Shown here piece after piece: positions 9,071-17,693 of a DNA stretch of 64,000 nt. Both the position numbers and the translations under genes were made by a program. How positions within the stretch are numbered: the stretch's first letter is position 1; every line of letters begins with the position of its first letter. The notes under the pieces are model-generated. The model ran no database searches. It worked only from the letters and a program-made list of their open reading frames with translations, and was not told the origin of the DNA. This DNA comes from Paenilisteria rustica (GTDB lineage Bacteria > Bacillota > Bacilli > Lactobacillales > Listeriaceae), in the NCBI RefSeq assembly GCF_013820765.1, contig NZ_JABJVM010000004.1, forward strand, positions 186,001 through 250,000, read 5' to 3'.

Positions 9071-9790
9071 ATGGGTAAAGCAGTGTATCATGATATCTAT
9101 TTAGAATTGAAAAAAGAAATTGATGAGGATCACTACGCGTTCAAAGAAATGTTACCTACAGAACATGTTCTTGTCGAACGCTTTCATTGTAGTCGCAACA
9201 CAGTTCGACGCGCGATTTCAGAACTTGTCAAAGATGGCTACGTCCAAAGTGTGCGCGGTAAAGGCGTCATGGTTATTCACCAACACGAGTCAATCGAGTT
9301 CATGTTTGGCGGTGTGGAAAGCATGAAAGAATCCCTTACTCGTAACCACAAAACTTTTCAGACAAAAGTCGTTCATTTTGAGGAATTAACGGTAGATGCG
9401 GTCTTATCGGAGAAAACAAGGCTGCCCATCGGAACCGACGTTTACTATATTAAGCGCCTGCGTTTGGTGGAGGACGAAGCGCTCATTCTTGATGTGAATT
9501 ATTTTGACCGCGAAGTCGTACGTGATTTGACACCAGAAAAAGCCGCGCAGTCCATCTATGAATATATTGAAGAAGAGCTCCGCGTAAAGATCGTGACTTC
9601 CAAACGCTACATTGTCGTGGAAAAAGCGCTCACCGATGACAAAGAATATCTCGATTTAGCCGGCTATGATTGTTTAGCGGTCGTTAAAAACTACGCATAC
9701 GACGCGGATGGAACGATGTTCGAATACACCGAATCACGCCATCGCCCCGACCGCTTCGTCTTCTTTGATTCTGCGCAACGTCTAAAATAA
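9071..9790 (+). CDS. treR: GntR/UTRA regulator, probable trehalose repressor TreR
   Basis: Protein of 239 aa: an N-terminal GntR winged helix (about 5-75, with LPTEHVLVERFHCSRNTVRRA) and a C-terminal UTRA ligand domain (about 90-235, ending in YTESRHRPDRFVF). HutC-family regulators of this size bind a sugar phosphate; TreR senses trehalose-6-phosphate. The trehalose role is inferred from the palindrome TGTTTAAACA shared by its own leader and the treB promoter 5 kb downstream. ATG 9071 follows GGAGGG; the frame upstream to 9032 lies over the operator. Confidence 0.82.
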   Translation: MGKAVYHDIYLELKKEIDEDHYAFKEMLPTEHVLVERFHCSRNTVRRAISELVKDGYVQSVRGKGVMVIHQHESIEFMFGGVESMKESLTRNHKTFQTKVVHFEELTVDAVLSEKTRLPIGTDVYYIKRLRLVEDEALILDVNYFDREVVRDLTPEKAAQSIYEYIEEELRVKIVTSKRYIVVEKALTDDKEYLDLAGYDCLAVVKNYAYDADGTMFEYTESRHRPDRFVFFDSAQRLK

Positions 9791-9879
9791 GCAGTTTTCC
9801 ATGATTATCCGCCCAGCTCCACCGTAACTCCACTTTTGTACGCTATAATGAGGTGAGTCGTGTTTTCAAGGAGGTTTAC

Positions 9880-10548
9880 ATGAAGAAAATATTAGTTGTA
9901 GAAGACGATCCGAATATTCTAGAAGTCACCCGTGCATTCCTGATGGCAGAGGGATACGAGGTCCTTACATCAGAAAATGGGATGGAGGCTTTCGGAATTT
10001 TCGAATCGCAGACGTTTGACCTGATTATCATGGATATTATGATGCCAAAAATGGACGGCTACACGCTTTGTGAGCTCATTCGGACAAAATCGGACACCCC
10101 TATTTTAATGCTCACCGCGCTTGGCGAAGAAGATTCTGAGCTGAGAGGTTTCGAACTGGGTGCCGATGATTACATTCAAAAACCGTTTTCCTATAAAGTA
10201 TTGCTAAAACGCGTGGGAGCCTTACTTCGCCGTACTTCTTTTAATCAAGCGGATGAAGATACACCTATTTTGAAGCTGGCTGAAATCGAGTTAAATACGG
10301 AGACATTCCAAGTCACATCCCATGATCAACTTATTGAATTAACCCGCAAAGAGTTCGATATTTTGCGATTGCTCATGAAAAATCCAGGCCGTGTCTTCAC
10401 CCGCGAAATGTTGTTGGAACAGGCTTGGGATTACGAATACATTGTCGACACGAAAATCATCAACACCCACATCAAGAATCTGCGCAAAAAGCTCACCACC
10501 GACAAAATCCAAACAGTGAGGGGTGCTGGCTATAAAATGGATCACTAA
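9880..10548 (+). CDS. OmpR-family response regulator
   Basis: Protein of 222 aa with a receiver domain (acid pocket E8-D9-D10, phospho-acceptor D52 in IIMDIMMPKMDG, and K in DDYIQKPF) and a C-terminal OmpR/PhoB winged helix (about 130-220, ending TVRGAGYKM). ATG 9880 follows AAGGAGG at a good distance; the frame to 9853 is longer but lacks a site. A perfect TATAAT lies at 9844-9849. The last 26 nt overlap the kinase gene, so the pair is translationally coupled. With the ABC genes that follow it probably forms an envelope-stress or peptide-response module. Confidence 0.93.
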   Translation: MKKILVVEDDPNILEVTRAFLMAEGYEVLTSENGMEAFGIFESQTFDLIIMDIMMPKMDGYTLCELIRTKSDTPILMLTALGEEDSELRGFELGADDYIQKPFSYKVLLKRVGALLRRTSFNQADEDTPILKLAEIELNTETFQVTSHDQLIELTRKEFDILRLLMKNPGRVFTREMLLEQAWDYEYIVDTKIINTHIKNLRKKLTTDKIQTVRGAGYKMDH

Positions 10549-11977
10549 AATTCGCGCGAAAATCAGTGCGAAAATTTTTTTCATCACATTGGCGCTCTTA
10601 CTCGTATTTACTGCTTTGATTTACGCGATGTTGCTTTTATTCCTGCCAAATTTCTACCTTGACTATAAAAAACAGAAATTAGAAAATGGCGCGGATCTGG
10701 TCGTGTCGATATCTAAAACTGGCTCATTAGAAGATGTCGAATCCGCAATCGATGACTTTGCGTCCACTAATAACATGTCGCCGTTCTTATTAAATAATAT
10801 GAATCAAATTATTTATATTCCTTTTACCGAAATCAGCACGACGGGGAGGGCGACAACTGCCATTACCACGGATATTCCTGTCGCTACTTATTCAGCTACG
10901 GGCGATACGAGTGTTGAGAAAAATTTGACTATCGATGGTGCGCCTTACACTTTACGCTATTTTATTAATATTCAGCCATTAACGGATATTTCTTCTGTTT
11001 TAATGCTTTTTGCCCCCTACTTCTTGGTTTTCGTGCTGATTCTTAGTTTTATATCAGCTTACTTTTTCTCAAAAAGGACGGTGAAGCCGCTCTTGCACAT
11101 GAATGATGTAGCAAATAAAATGGCGCGACTTGATTTTTCTGAAAATTTACCGGTCAATTCAACAGATGAAATCGGCCAATTATCGCATCACCTCAATGAC
11201 ATGGCGCATGAGTTAGAAGGAACGCTGATTGATTTACAACGGGTCAACGTTCAACTCGAGGCTGAAATTGCGAAAGAACGCGCACAGGAGGAGACTCGAA
11301 AGCAGTTTATTACCGCTGTATCGCATGAACTGAAATCGCCCATTGCGTCCGTGATGGGACAACTTGAAGCAATGATTCACCGCGTTGGTCCATACAGCGA
11401 TCGCGACACATACCTAAAACTTTCCTATGAAACAATGGAACAAATGTCCGCGCTCGTGCAAGACATGTTGGAAATATCGCGCGTGGATAGTGCTGATTTT
11501 GAAACGAGTAAAACAACGTTCAACCTCTCCACTTTTATCACCGATTGCATCCAGCAAGAACAGTGGCATCCTGAAGCCGCGAATCGTCGCCTTAGTACGC
11601 AAATCGCGCCAGATATACACATTCATGCCAACCAAAAACTCGTCGAAAAAGCGATAGCGAACGTCATTCACAACGCCTTTCAATACTCCCACAATGATGA
11701 TACAGTTGCCATTACGCTAAACACGACAACAGACGGCTGGCTTTTTTCTATCTATAATGACGCACCAAAAATTCCTGACGAAGAACTTGCAAAACTTTTC
11801 GATGCTTTCTATCGCCTCGAGAAATCCGGCAATAAAACAACAGGAGGAAGTGGCATTGGTCTATTCATCACTGCAACATTCCTTGAAAAGTCAAAACTCG
11901 CCTATAAGATAGAAAATCAAGATCAAGGCGTCAAATTCCGTATTTGGGAAGCCAAATCCACTAAATCTACACATTAG
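10523..11977 (+). CDS. Sensor histidine kinase
   Basis: Protein of 484 aa: TM1 about 17-42, an extracellular sensor region of about 115 residues, TM2 about 158-182, HAMP about 183-240, HisKA with H268 in SHELKSP, then HATPase_c with N box NVIHNAFQYS and G box GGSGIGLF. The GTG at 10523 lies inside the response-regulator gene and no later start keeps TM1, so this start is kept although its GAGGGG site is very close. The large sensor loop sets it apart from the loopless BceS-type kinases. The signal is unknown. Confidence 0.92.
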   Translation: MLAIKWITKIRAKISAKIFFITLALLLVFTALIYAMLLLFLPNFYLDYKKQKLENGADLVVSISKTGSLEDVESAIDDFASTNNMSPFLLNNMNQIIYIPFTEISTTGRATTAITTDIPVATYSATGDTSVEKNLTIDGAPYTLRYFINIQPLTDISSVLMLFAPYFLVFVLILSFISAYFFSKRTVKPLLHMNDVANKMARLDFSENLPVNSTDEIGQLSHHLNDMAHELEGTLIDLQRVNVQLEAEIAKERAQEETRKQFITAVSHELKSPIASVMGQLEAMIHRVGPYSDRDTYLKLSYETMEQMSALVQDMLEISRVDSADFETSKTTFNLSTFITDCIQQEQWHPEAANRRLSTQIAPDIHIHANQKLVEKAIANVIHNAFQYSHNDDTVAITLNTTTDGWLFSIYNDAPKIPDEELAKLFDAFYRLEKSGNKTTGGSGIGLFITATFLEKSKLAYKIENQDQGVKFRIWEAKSTKSTH

Positions 11978-12043
11978 GTCCACCATATCTCCATTTTCTT
12001 TCGGTAAAGTTAGTCTTATCAAAGAAATTGGAGGTTTTTTTAT

Positions 12044-13465
12044 ATGGATTTTATCAGAAGAGCATGCATCAGCATTTGGGCAAAGAAAGGGAAGTCGCTT
12101 CTTATGCTCATCCTACTATTTGTACTATGTAGCCTTGTATTCGCAGGTTTCGCGATTCAATCAGCTACCGAAAAAAGCGCAGACATCGCCCGCAAGAAAC
12201 TTGGTGGTGACGTCACGCTAAACCTAAACATGGACAAGCTAATGAAAGATATGGAGTCTGGAAAACAACCCGGCGAAATACCCCCACTTAAACTCGAGAG
12301 CATTGAAAAAGTAAAAGACTTAGAACAAGTCGCCAGTTATCAATATCTCGTGGATGCCTCCGCTGCCAAAATCGACAAAGGCCCCGTCAAATCCGAGAAA
12401 AAAGATGACGCGGGTAGTGGCGGACATGGAATGACAGTAGCCGGTGGCGCAGATGGCCAAGCCAAAATGCCCGACTTCATGTTAAGCGGCACGAATAACA
12501 CAGACGGCCTCTCCACTTTTAAAAATGGCAAAGAAAAAATCGTCTCTGGAAAAGGAATTACGAACAAAGATGAAGGCAATCTCGCTGTTATCGAAAAACG
12601 CTTTGCTGATCAGAATAAACTCAAAGTCGGCGATACATTCAAGCTAAAAGAAATGGCGACCGACAAGCCAATCGAATTTACCGTTCAAGGCATTTATACG
12701 AGCAATCAAGCTACCGGTTCCCAACAGTTTCCTGTAGATTTCATGGAACCCGCAAACAAAATATATATGCCAGTCGATGCCGCTATGCCATTTTCACATA
12801 ACGGTTCCCTGACCTCTGCCACTTACACCATGACCGATCCACAGCTCATCAATGCCTTCAAAAAAGCAGCTTCTAAGGTAAGCGAGGTCGACAAAGACTT
12901 CTACAAATGGGATGCCAATGATGAGGCCTATAAAAAAATGATGACACCTATCCAGAATGTCGCTTCCTTCGCGAATATTATCGTTGTCATCACGGCGCTT
13001 GCAGGCGGACTTATTTTAGCCCTACTCGTTCTACTGTCCATTCGCGAACGACGCTTTGAAATGGGGGTCCTGCTATCCCTCGGCGAAAATAAAGCCAAAC
13101 TTATCGGGCAATTCCTTGTCGAAGTTATCATTATCGGCATGATCGCCTTCTCCGTCGCCTGCTTCACGAGCCAACCAATCGGCCAAGCGGTGACGAACCA
13201 AATGCTCGCAAAAGAAGTCCAACAAGCCAAAGATGATGAAGCAAACGAACCACAATCAGGCGGAATGATCACATCATTCGGTGGTGCAGATGAAGCCAAT
13301 AAACCAAAAGGAGAAGCCATCGATTCTGTTAACGTCGAAATCTCAAGACAAGATATGGTCGAAGTTGGTGGTATCGGCATGCTCGTTATTATCATCGCAA
13401 CCTTACTCCCATGCCTATTCATCATCAGACTACAACCAAAAATGATCTTATCAAAAAACGATTAA
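12044..13465 (+). CDS. FtsX/MacB-type ABC permease
   Basis: Protein of 473 aa with one N-terminal helix (about 18-37), a large extracellular domain (about 38-300) of MacB-core type, and three C-terminal helices, the usual FtsX layout. Two Gly-rich inserts stand out: GSGGHGMTVAGGADG near 125 and ANEPQSGGMITSFGGADEAN near 400 between TM3 and TM4. ATG 12044 follows TTGGAGG. It is 18 nt before its ATPase gene and 66 nt after the kinase gene, so all four genes probably form one response and efflux module, likely exporting or sensing a peptide or antibiotic. Confidence 0.88.
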   Translation: MDFIRRACISIWAKKGKSLLMLILLFVLCSLVFAGFAIQSATEKSADIARKKLGGDVTLNLNMDKLMKDMESGKQPGEIPPLKLESIEKVKDLEQVASYQYLVDASAAKIDKGPVKSEKKDDAGSGGHGMTVAGGADGQAKMPDFMLSGTNNTDGLSTFKNGKEKIVSGKGITNKDEGNLAVIEKRFADQNKLKVGDTFKLKEMATDKPIEFTVQGIYTSNQATGSQQFPVDFMEPANKIYMPVDAAMPFSHNGSLTSATYTMTDPQLINAFKKAASKVSEVDKDFYKWDANDEAYKKMMTPIQNVASFANIIVVITALAGGLILALLVLLSIRERRFEMGVLLSLGENKAKLIGQFLVEVIIIGMIAFSVACFTSQPIGQAVTNQMLAKEVQQAKDDEANEPQSGGMITSFGGADEANKPKGEAIDSVNVEISRQDMVEVGGIGMLVIIIATLLPCLFIIRLQPKMILSKND

Positions 13466-13482
13466 AGGACAGGTGAACCACT

Positions 13483-14160
13483 ATGGAAAACATTCTTAGT
13501 TTAAATAATATCTCATACAAATACCAATCTGGCGGCAAAAGCCAAACCATTTTACTAGACACATCCTACTCCTTTGATGCTGGAAAATTCTATACCATTC
13601 TAGGTCCCTCAGGCTCAGGAAAAACAACGATACTCTCCATCGCATCTGGTCTCGACATCCCAAGCGCCGGACAAGTTTTATTCCAAAAACAAAGCATCAA
13701 CAAATCACTCAGCTTGCAAAAGTACCGCAAAAACCATTGTGCCATCATTTTTCAAGCGTACAATCTCATTCCCTACATGACCGCGCTGCAAAATGTCATC
13801 ACAGCCATTGGTATCCAGCATCCTGGCATGAAAAATAAGCGTGCTCATGCCATCAAAGTCTTAACCGAAGTCGGACTCACCGAAGATCAAATCAAGCGCC
13901 CCGTCCTACAGCTCAGCGGTGGACAACAACAGCGCGTCACCATCGCCCGCGCCCTCTCAGGTAGCGCCCAAATCATCTTCGCCGACGAACCAACTGGAAA
14001 TCTAGATGGCGAAACTGCAGAGAAAATCATCTACTTGTTCAAAGCGCTCGCACATCAAAAAGGCAAATGTATCGTCATGGTTACGCATGATAAATCGATT
14101 GCCAGACAATCTGATATCGCATTAACGCTGAAAGAAAAGCAATTAATTCAAACATCATAA
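13483..14160 (+). CDS. ABC transporter ATPase (MacB/LolD type)
   Basis: Protein of 225 aa. Walker [10 protein letters not shown] (41-49), Q-loop in [12 protein letters not shown], signature LSGGQQQR, Walker [14 protein letters not shown] and the H-loop MVTHDKS are all intact. It pairs with the FtsX-type permease just upstream. Such ATPases drive mechanotransmission or export of lipoproteins, peptides or antibiotics. It ends just before a strong terminator, closing the two-component/ABC cluster. Confidence 0.94.
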   Translation: MENILSLNNISYKYQSGGKSQTILLDTSYSFDAGKFYTILGPSGSGKTTILSIASGLDIPSAGQVLFQKQSINKSLSLQKYRKNHCAIIFQAYNLIPYMTALQNVITAIGIQHPGMKNKRAHAIKVLTEVGLTEDQIKRPVLQLSGGQQQRVTIARALSGSAQIIFADEPTGNLDGETAEKIIYLFKALAHQKGKCIVMVTHDKSIARQSDIALTLKEKQLIQTS

Positions 14161-14163
14161 GCC

Positions 14164-14190
14164 CGAAACCTCGCCTTGGCGGGGTTTCTT
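14164..14190 (+). terminator. Terminator of the two-component/ABC cluster
   Basis: An 11-bp stem (GAAACCTCGCC / GGCGGGGTTTC, one G-T pair) with a TTGG loop and a short T-rich tail. The tail runs straight into the first TreR palindrome. Confidence 0.8.
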
Positions 14191-14218
14191 TAAATTTGTT
14201 TAAACAAATTTAAAGAAA
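14185..14218 (+). promoter_or_regulatory. Upstream TreR-type operator (34-bp perfect palindrome)
   Basis: A fully symmetric 34-bp sequence centred on TTGTTTAAACAA, ending 4 bp before the treB -35 box. The core is the same as in the second operator, whose centre is 36 bp away. Confidence 0.75.
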
Positions 14219-14222
14219 AGGC

Positions 14223-14251
14223 TTGCATAAGTTGTTTAAACAACTTATAAT
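14223..14251 (+). promoter_or_regulatory. treB promoter with TreR-type operator in the spacer
   Basis: -35 TTGCAT (14223-14228), 17-bp spacer, perfect -10 TATAAT (14246-14251). A 22-bp perfect palindrome (14227-14248, core TTGTTTAAACAA) fills the spacer, so a bound repressor would exclude RNA polymerase. Confidence 0.85.
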
Positions 14252-14259
14252 AAATCTAA

Positions 14260-14273
14260 TGAAATCGATTACA
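14260..14273 (+). promoter_or_regulatory. CcpA cre site for treBA
   Basis: TGAAATCGATTACA matches the cre consensus TGWAANCGNTNWCA at every position. It lies over the predicted transcription start, a typical place for carbon catabolite repression. Confidence 0.85.
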
Positions 14274-14307
14274 TTCTATAGTTAGCTCAGAAAGAGGGGA
14301 ATTTAAG

Positions 14308-15726
14308 ATGGCAAAGGTTACAAAAAAGAATGTTGCAGCGATTATTGCGGCAATTGGTGGCGAAGATAATATCAATATGGCGACGCACTGTATCTCTCGT
14401 CTCCGTTTTCAGCTCAAAGACGAATCAATCGTGGATGAAGAAGCGCTAAAAGAAATCGATATTGTGCGCGGTAATTTCAGTTCCAACGGGCAGTATCAAG
14501 TCGTTATCGGCCAAGGAACCGTTGATAAAGCCTACGAAGAACTCGTTCGTCAGACAAATGTCAAAGAAGTCACAACCGCAGAATTGAAAGAAGAAAACGC
14601 AAAAAAATTGAATCCACTTCAAAAAATCGTGAAAATGCTTGCCGATGTTTTCATTCCAATTTTGCCAGCGATTGTTGCTAGTGGTCTTTTACTTGGTATT
14701 AATAATGTGCTCGTTGGTGTTGGAATTTTTGTCGAGGGTAAATCGCTTGTTGATATGTACCCGAACTTGGCTAGTATTGCTGGGATGATAAGTATGATTG
14801 CCGGGACTGCCTTTGCTTTCTTACCGGCGCTTGTTGGTTGGTCGGCGGTGAAATATTTCGGTGGAAACCCGCTGATGGGGATTGTGCTCGGTCTTGTGCT
14901 TGTTAACCCCGCGTTGATGAGTGCGTATGAGATCGGCGTGAAGGAACCGCACTACTGGAATTTCTTCGGGCTTGAAGTCGCGCAAATTGGCTATCAGGGT
15001 CAAGTATTGCCAGTTCTCGTGGCCGCTTGGGTATACGCTTCTATTGAAAAAGCGTTGCGTCGTGTGGTCGCCGATGCCTTTCAGTTGCTTGTTGTCGCTC
15101 CTGTGACGCTACTTGTGACGAGTGCCCTTTCACTGATTGCGATTGGTCCGATTACATTATGGATTTCCAACTGGATTACAGATGGGATTGTCAGTCTCTC
15201 TAACATTTCGCCGATGGTTACTGGGGTTCTATTCGGTGCCTGTTTCGCCCTACTCGTTATTACAGGGATGCATCACGCGTTCCTTGCCGTCAATTTGCAA
15301 CTTATTTCAACGACCGGCAGAACGATGTTTTGGCCAATCCAAGCGCTTTCCGATACCGCACAAGGTTCGGCAGCTCTCGCCATGGCTTTCGTGACACAAG
15401 ATAAAAAGAACCGTAGCATCGCGCTCACCTCTGCGCTTTCCGCCTATCTAGGTATTACAGAACCCGCCATGTTCGGGGTCAATTTACGCGCCAAGTACGC
15501 CTTCGTCTGTTCGATGATTGGCGCAGGGCTCGCAGGTGGATTCATCGCCTACAACGGCGTTATCTCCCAATCCATCGGTGTCAGCGGCTTATTCTCGATT
15601 CTATCGATTACACGAGCTGGTTGGGGCGCCTACGCAATTGGCATGCTGATCGCGATTGGCGTACCATTTGTACTTACATTTATTATCGGAATGGCAAGAC
15701 GAAAACAAGGAAATGCAGGATTTTAG
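14308..15726 (+). CDS. treB: Trehalose PTS permease EIIBC
   Basis: Protein of 472 aa that imports and phosphorylates trehalose to trehalose-6-phosphate. The IIB domain (about 1-85) has the phosphorylated cysteine C28 in MATHCISRLRF; the IIC domain (about 105-465) has about ten membrane helices and the Glc-family motif ITEPAMFGVNLR. No IIA domain is present, so phosphate would come from another EIIA-Glc protein. The gene is followed 13 nt later by phosphotrehalase, which fixes the substrate. Control by a TreR-type repressor and CcpA is visible upstream. Confidence 0.93.
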   Translation: MAKVTKKNVAAIIAAIGGEDNINMATHCISRLRFQLKDESIVDEEALKEIDIVRGNFSSNGQYQVVIGQGTVDKAYEELVRQTNVKEVTTAELKEENAKKLNPLQKIVKMLADVFIPILPAIVASGLLLGINNVLVGVGIFVEGKSLVDMYPNLASIAGMISMIAGTAFAFLPALVGWSAVKYFGGNPLMGIVLGLVLVNPALMSAYEIGVKEPHYWNFFGLEVAQIGYQGQVLPVLVAAWVYASIEKALRRVVADAFQLLVVAPVTLLVTSALSLIAIGPITLWISNWITDGIVSLSNISPMVTGVLFGACFALLVITGMHHAFLAVNLQLISTTGRTMFWPIQALSDTAQGSAALAMAFVTQDKKNRSIALTSALSAYLGITEPAMFGVNLRAKYAFVCSMIGAGLAGGFIAYNGVISQSIGVSGLFSILSITRAGWGAYAIGMLIAIGVPFVLTFIIGMARRKQGNAGF

Positions 15727-15739
15727 GAGGATTTTTACG

Positions 15740-17413
15740 ATGAATAACGAATGGTGGCAAAAAGGAACGGTATACCAGATTTACCCGCGCAGTTTTAACG
15801 ATACGAATGGTGATGGCATCGGGGATATCCGCGGTATTATTGAAAAATTAGATTACCTTGCAAAACTCGGCATCGATTTGCTCTGGTTAACGCCCATGTA
15901 TGTCTCGCCACAACGCGATAACGGCTATGATATTGCGGATTATTTCGCGATTGATCCACAGTACGGAACGATGGCTGATTTTGAGGAACTTTTAGAAGAA
16001 GCACACCGTCGTGGGTTGAAAATTATGATGGATATGGTCGTCAATCACACGTCTTACCAGCATCGTTGGTTCCAGGAAGCGCTAAAAGGCAAAGATAATC
16101 CGTATCGTGATTACTATATTTGGAAAGATCCCGCGGCAGATGGCGGAGCTCCGAATAACTGGCTTTCGAAATTCAGTGGTTCGGCTTGGGAACTCGACGA
16201 AGCGTCTGGCCAGTATTACTTGCATCTTTATGAAGTTAGTATGCCTGATTTAAACTGGGAAAACCCAAAACTCCAAGAAGAAATCTATCAAATGATGGCT
16301 TGGTGGGGTGAAAAAGGCATCGACGGTTTCCGTTTAGACGTCATTAATAATATCTCGAAAAGCCCTGATTTCCCAAATGATTCGTTGGCAACCGCGCAGG
16401 AGGATGGCCGCAAATTCTATGTCGATGGGCCACATGTCCATGAGTATTTACATCAAATGAACCGTCGCATTTTTGATAAATATGATCTCGTGACGGTTGG
16501 CGAAATGTCCTCGACGACGCCAGAACAGTGCATCAAATATACGAATCCCAATCGTCAAGAACTTTCGATGGCCTTTAATTTCCATCATATGAAGGTGGAC
16601 TATCCTGGCGGGAAAAAATGGGCTAGCGCAAAGTATCGTTTGACAGACTTGAAACGTGTCATGGCAGAATGGCAATTGAAAATCGCAGCAGGCGGTGGTT
16701 GGAACGCCCTATTCTGGACGAATCACGATCAACCGCGGGCGTTGGCGCGTTTTGCCGATGATCACGTGTACCGGGAACAGAGCGCGAAACTCTTAGCTAT
16801 TATCCTGTTTGGCTTGCAAGGCACGACGTATATCTATCAAGGTGAGGAAATCGCGATGACCGATGCGAATTTCACAGATATTTCGCAGTATGATGACGCG
16901 GAGTCACGGAATGCGTACAAACAAATGCTGACAGATGGCGTCTCCGAAACCGATGCCTTACACATTTTGCGTGAAAAATCGCGTGAGAACGCACGGATTC
17001 CGATGCAGTGGAATGACGAGACACATCAGGGCTTCACAGACGGCACACCTTGGCTAGCGCCAATTCACGAAGATAACTGGACCGCGGAGAAAGCCCTCGC
17101 AAATCCTGACTCCATTTTTTACACGTATCAGCGTTTAATCGCCTTGCGTCGCGGTCATGCCATTTTTGCGAACGGTGATTTCACGTTACTAGATGCCGCT
17201 AGCGAAACCATTTACGACTACGAACGCCAATGGAACGGCGAAACGTTGCTCGTCGTCGGTAATTTTAGCGCGGAGGAACAAGTTTGGAATCTTCCAGAAC
17301 GACATCACGATAAAAAATGCCAAATTCTCGAATCCAACTATCCACATGAAGCGATGACAAATAAGATTGTGTTGCAGCCATATGAAGCCTTGATGCTCCA
17401 CATAAAAATCTAG
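15740..17413 (+). CDS. treA: Alpha,alpha-phosphotrehalase (GH13)
   Basis: Protein of 557 aa that hydrolyses trehalose-6-phosphate to glucose and glucose-6-phosphate in the cytoplasm. GH13 regions are intact: DMVVNHTS, GFRLDVIN with nucleophile D200, VGEMSS with acid/base E255, and TNHDQPRA with D330. Length fits TreA/TreC. The ribosome site overlaps the treB stop codon (TAGGAGG) and ATG 15740 follows; the longer frame to 15656 is excluded. Oligo-1,6-glucosidase is a related alternative, but the neighbour treB favours phosphotrehalase. Confidence 0.93.
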   Translation: MNNEWWQKGTVYQIYPRSFNDTNGDGIGDIRGIIEKLDYLAKLGIDLLWLTPMYVSPQRDNGYDIADYFAIDPQYGTMADFEELLEEAHRRGLKIMMDMVVNHTSYQHRWFQEALKGKDNPYRDYYIWKDPAADGGAPNNWLSKFSGSAWELDEASGQYYLHLYEVSMPDLNWENPKLQEEIYQMMAWWGEKGIDGFRLDVINNISKSPDFPNDSLATAQEDGRKFYVDGPHVHEYLHQMNRRIFDKYDLVTVGEMSSTTPEQCIKYTNPNRQELSMAFNFHHMKVDYPGGKKWASAKYRLTDLKRVMAEWQLKIAAGGGWNALFWTNHDQPRALARFADDHVYREQSAKLLAIILFGLQGTTYIYQGEEIAMTDANFTDISQYDDAESRNAYKQMLTDGVSETDALHILREKSRENARIPMQWNDETHQGFTDGTPWLAPIHEDNWTAEKALANPDSIFYTYQRLIALRRGHAIFANGDFTLLDAASETIYDYERQWNGETLLVVGNFSAEEQVWNLPERHHDKKCQILESNYPHEAMTNKIVLQPYEALMLHIKI

Positions 17414-17682
17414 AAAAACTGCTCGTTTATGATTTCACGAATTATATTAAAGACTACCAACTCACTTTGTTCCTTTGCATATTGAGGTTCTAATTCGCTT
17501 TGCTTCAAAGAACCACAACAAATAAACCTTTACATTCCACCTAACGCGTGGTAAGATTACTTCATGCGATGAGCCTACAAGCAGTGTGAAGATTCCACTG
17601 CCAACCTCTTAAACATCAATGCTTTGTGGAAGGCAGTTTAAGAGCGCTAGAAAAAACCAGATGAGTAATCATCTGGTTTTTT
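17414..17682 (+). ncRNA. Candidate structured RNA or long 3' UTR after treA
   Basis: 280 nt without a credible ORF. Visible stems: GGTT/AACC enclosing CTTTG/CAAAG (17487-17514), CCAC/GTGG (17538-17551), GCAGTG/CACTGC (17581-17601), CTCTTAAAC/GTTTAAGAG (17606-17644), ending in a strong terminator. TTCCAC (17593-17598) and GTGGAA (17626-17631) could form a competing pairing. I do not recognise an Rfam class (not tmRNA, SRP, RNase P or T-box) and no clear promoter is seen, so it may be a processed 3' UTR. Either strand is possible. Confidence 0.4.
17651..17682. terminator. Bidirectional terminator
   Basis: A 14-bp perfect stem AAAAAACCAGATGA / TCATCTGGTTTTTT with a GTAA tetraloop. It can end both the treA-side transcript and the convergent Cof phosphatase transcript. 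Confidence 0.9.
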
Positions 17683-17693
17683 CATGTCTTCTT

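Noticed and set aside
17414-17693. T-box, 6S or tmRNA assignment for the structured region
   Set aside because: No T-box bulge motif, tmRNA tRNA-like ends or recognisable 6S form was seen; it is left as an unassigned candidate.
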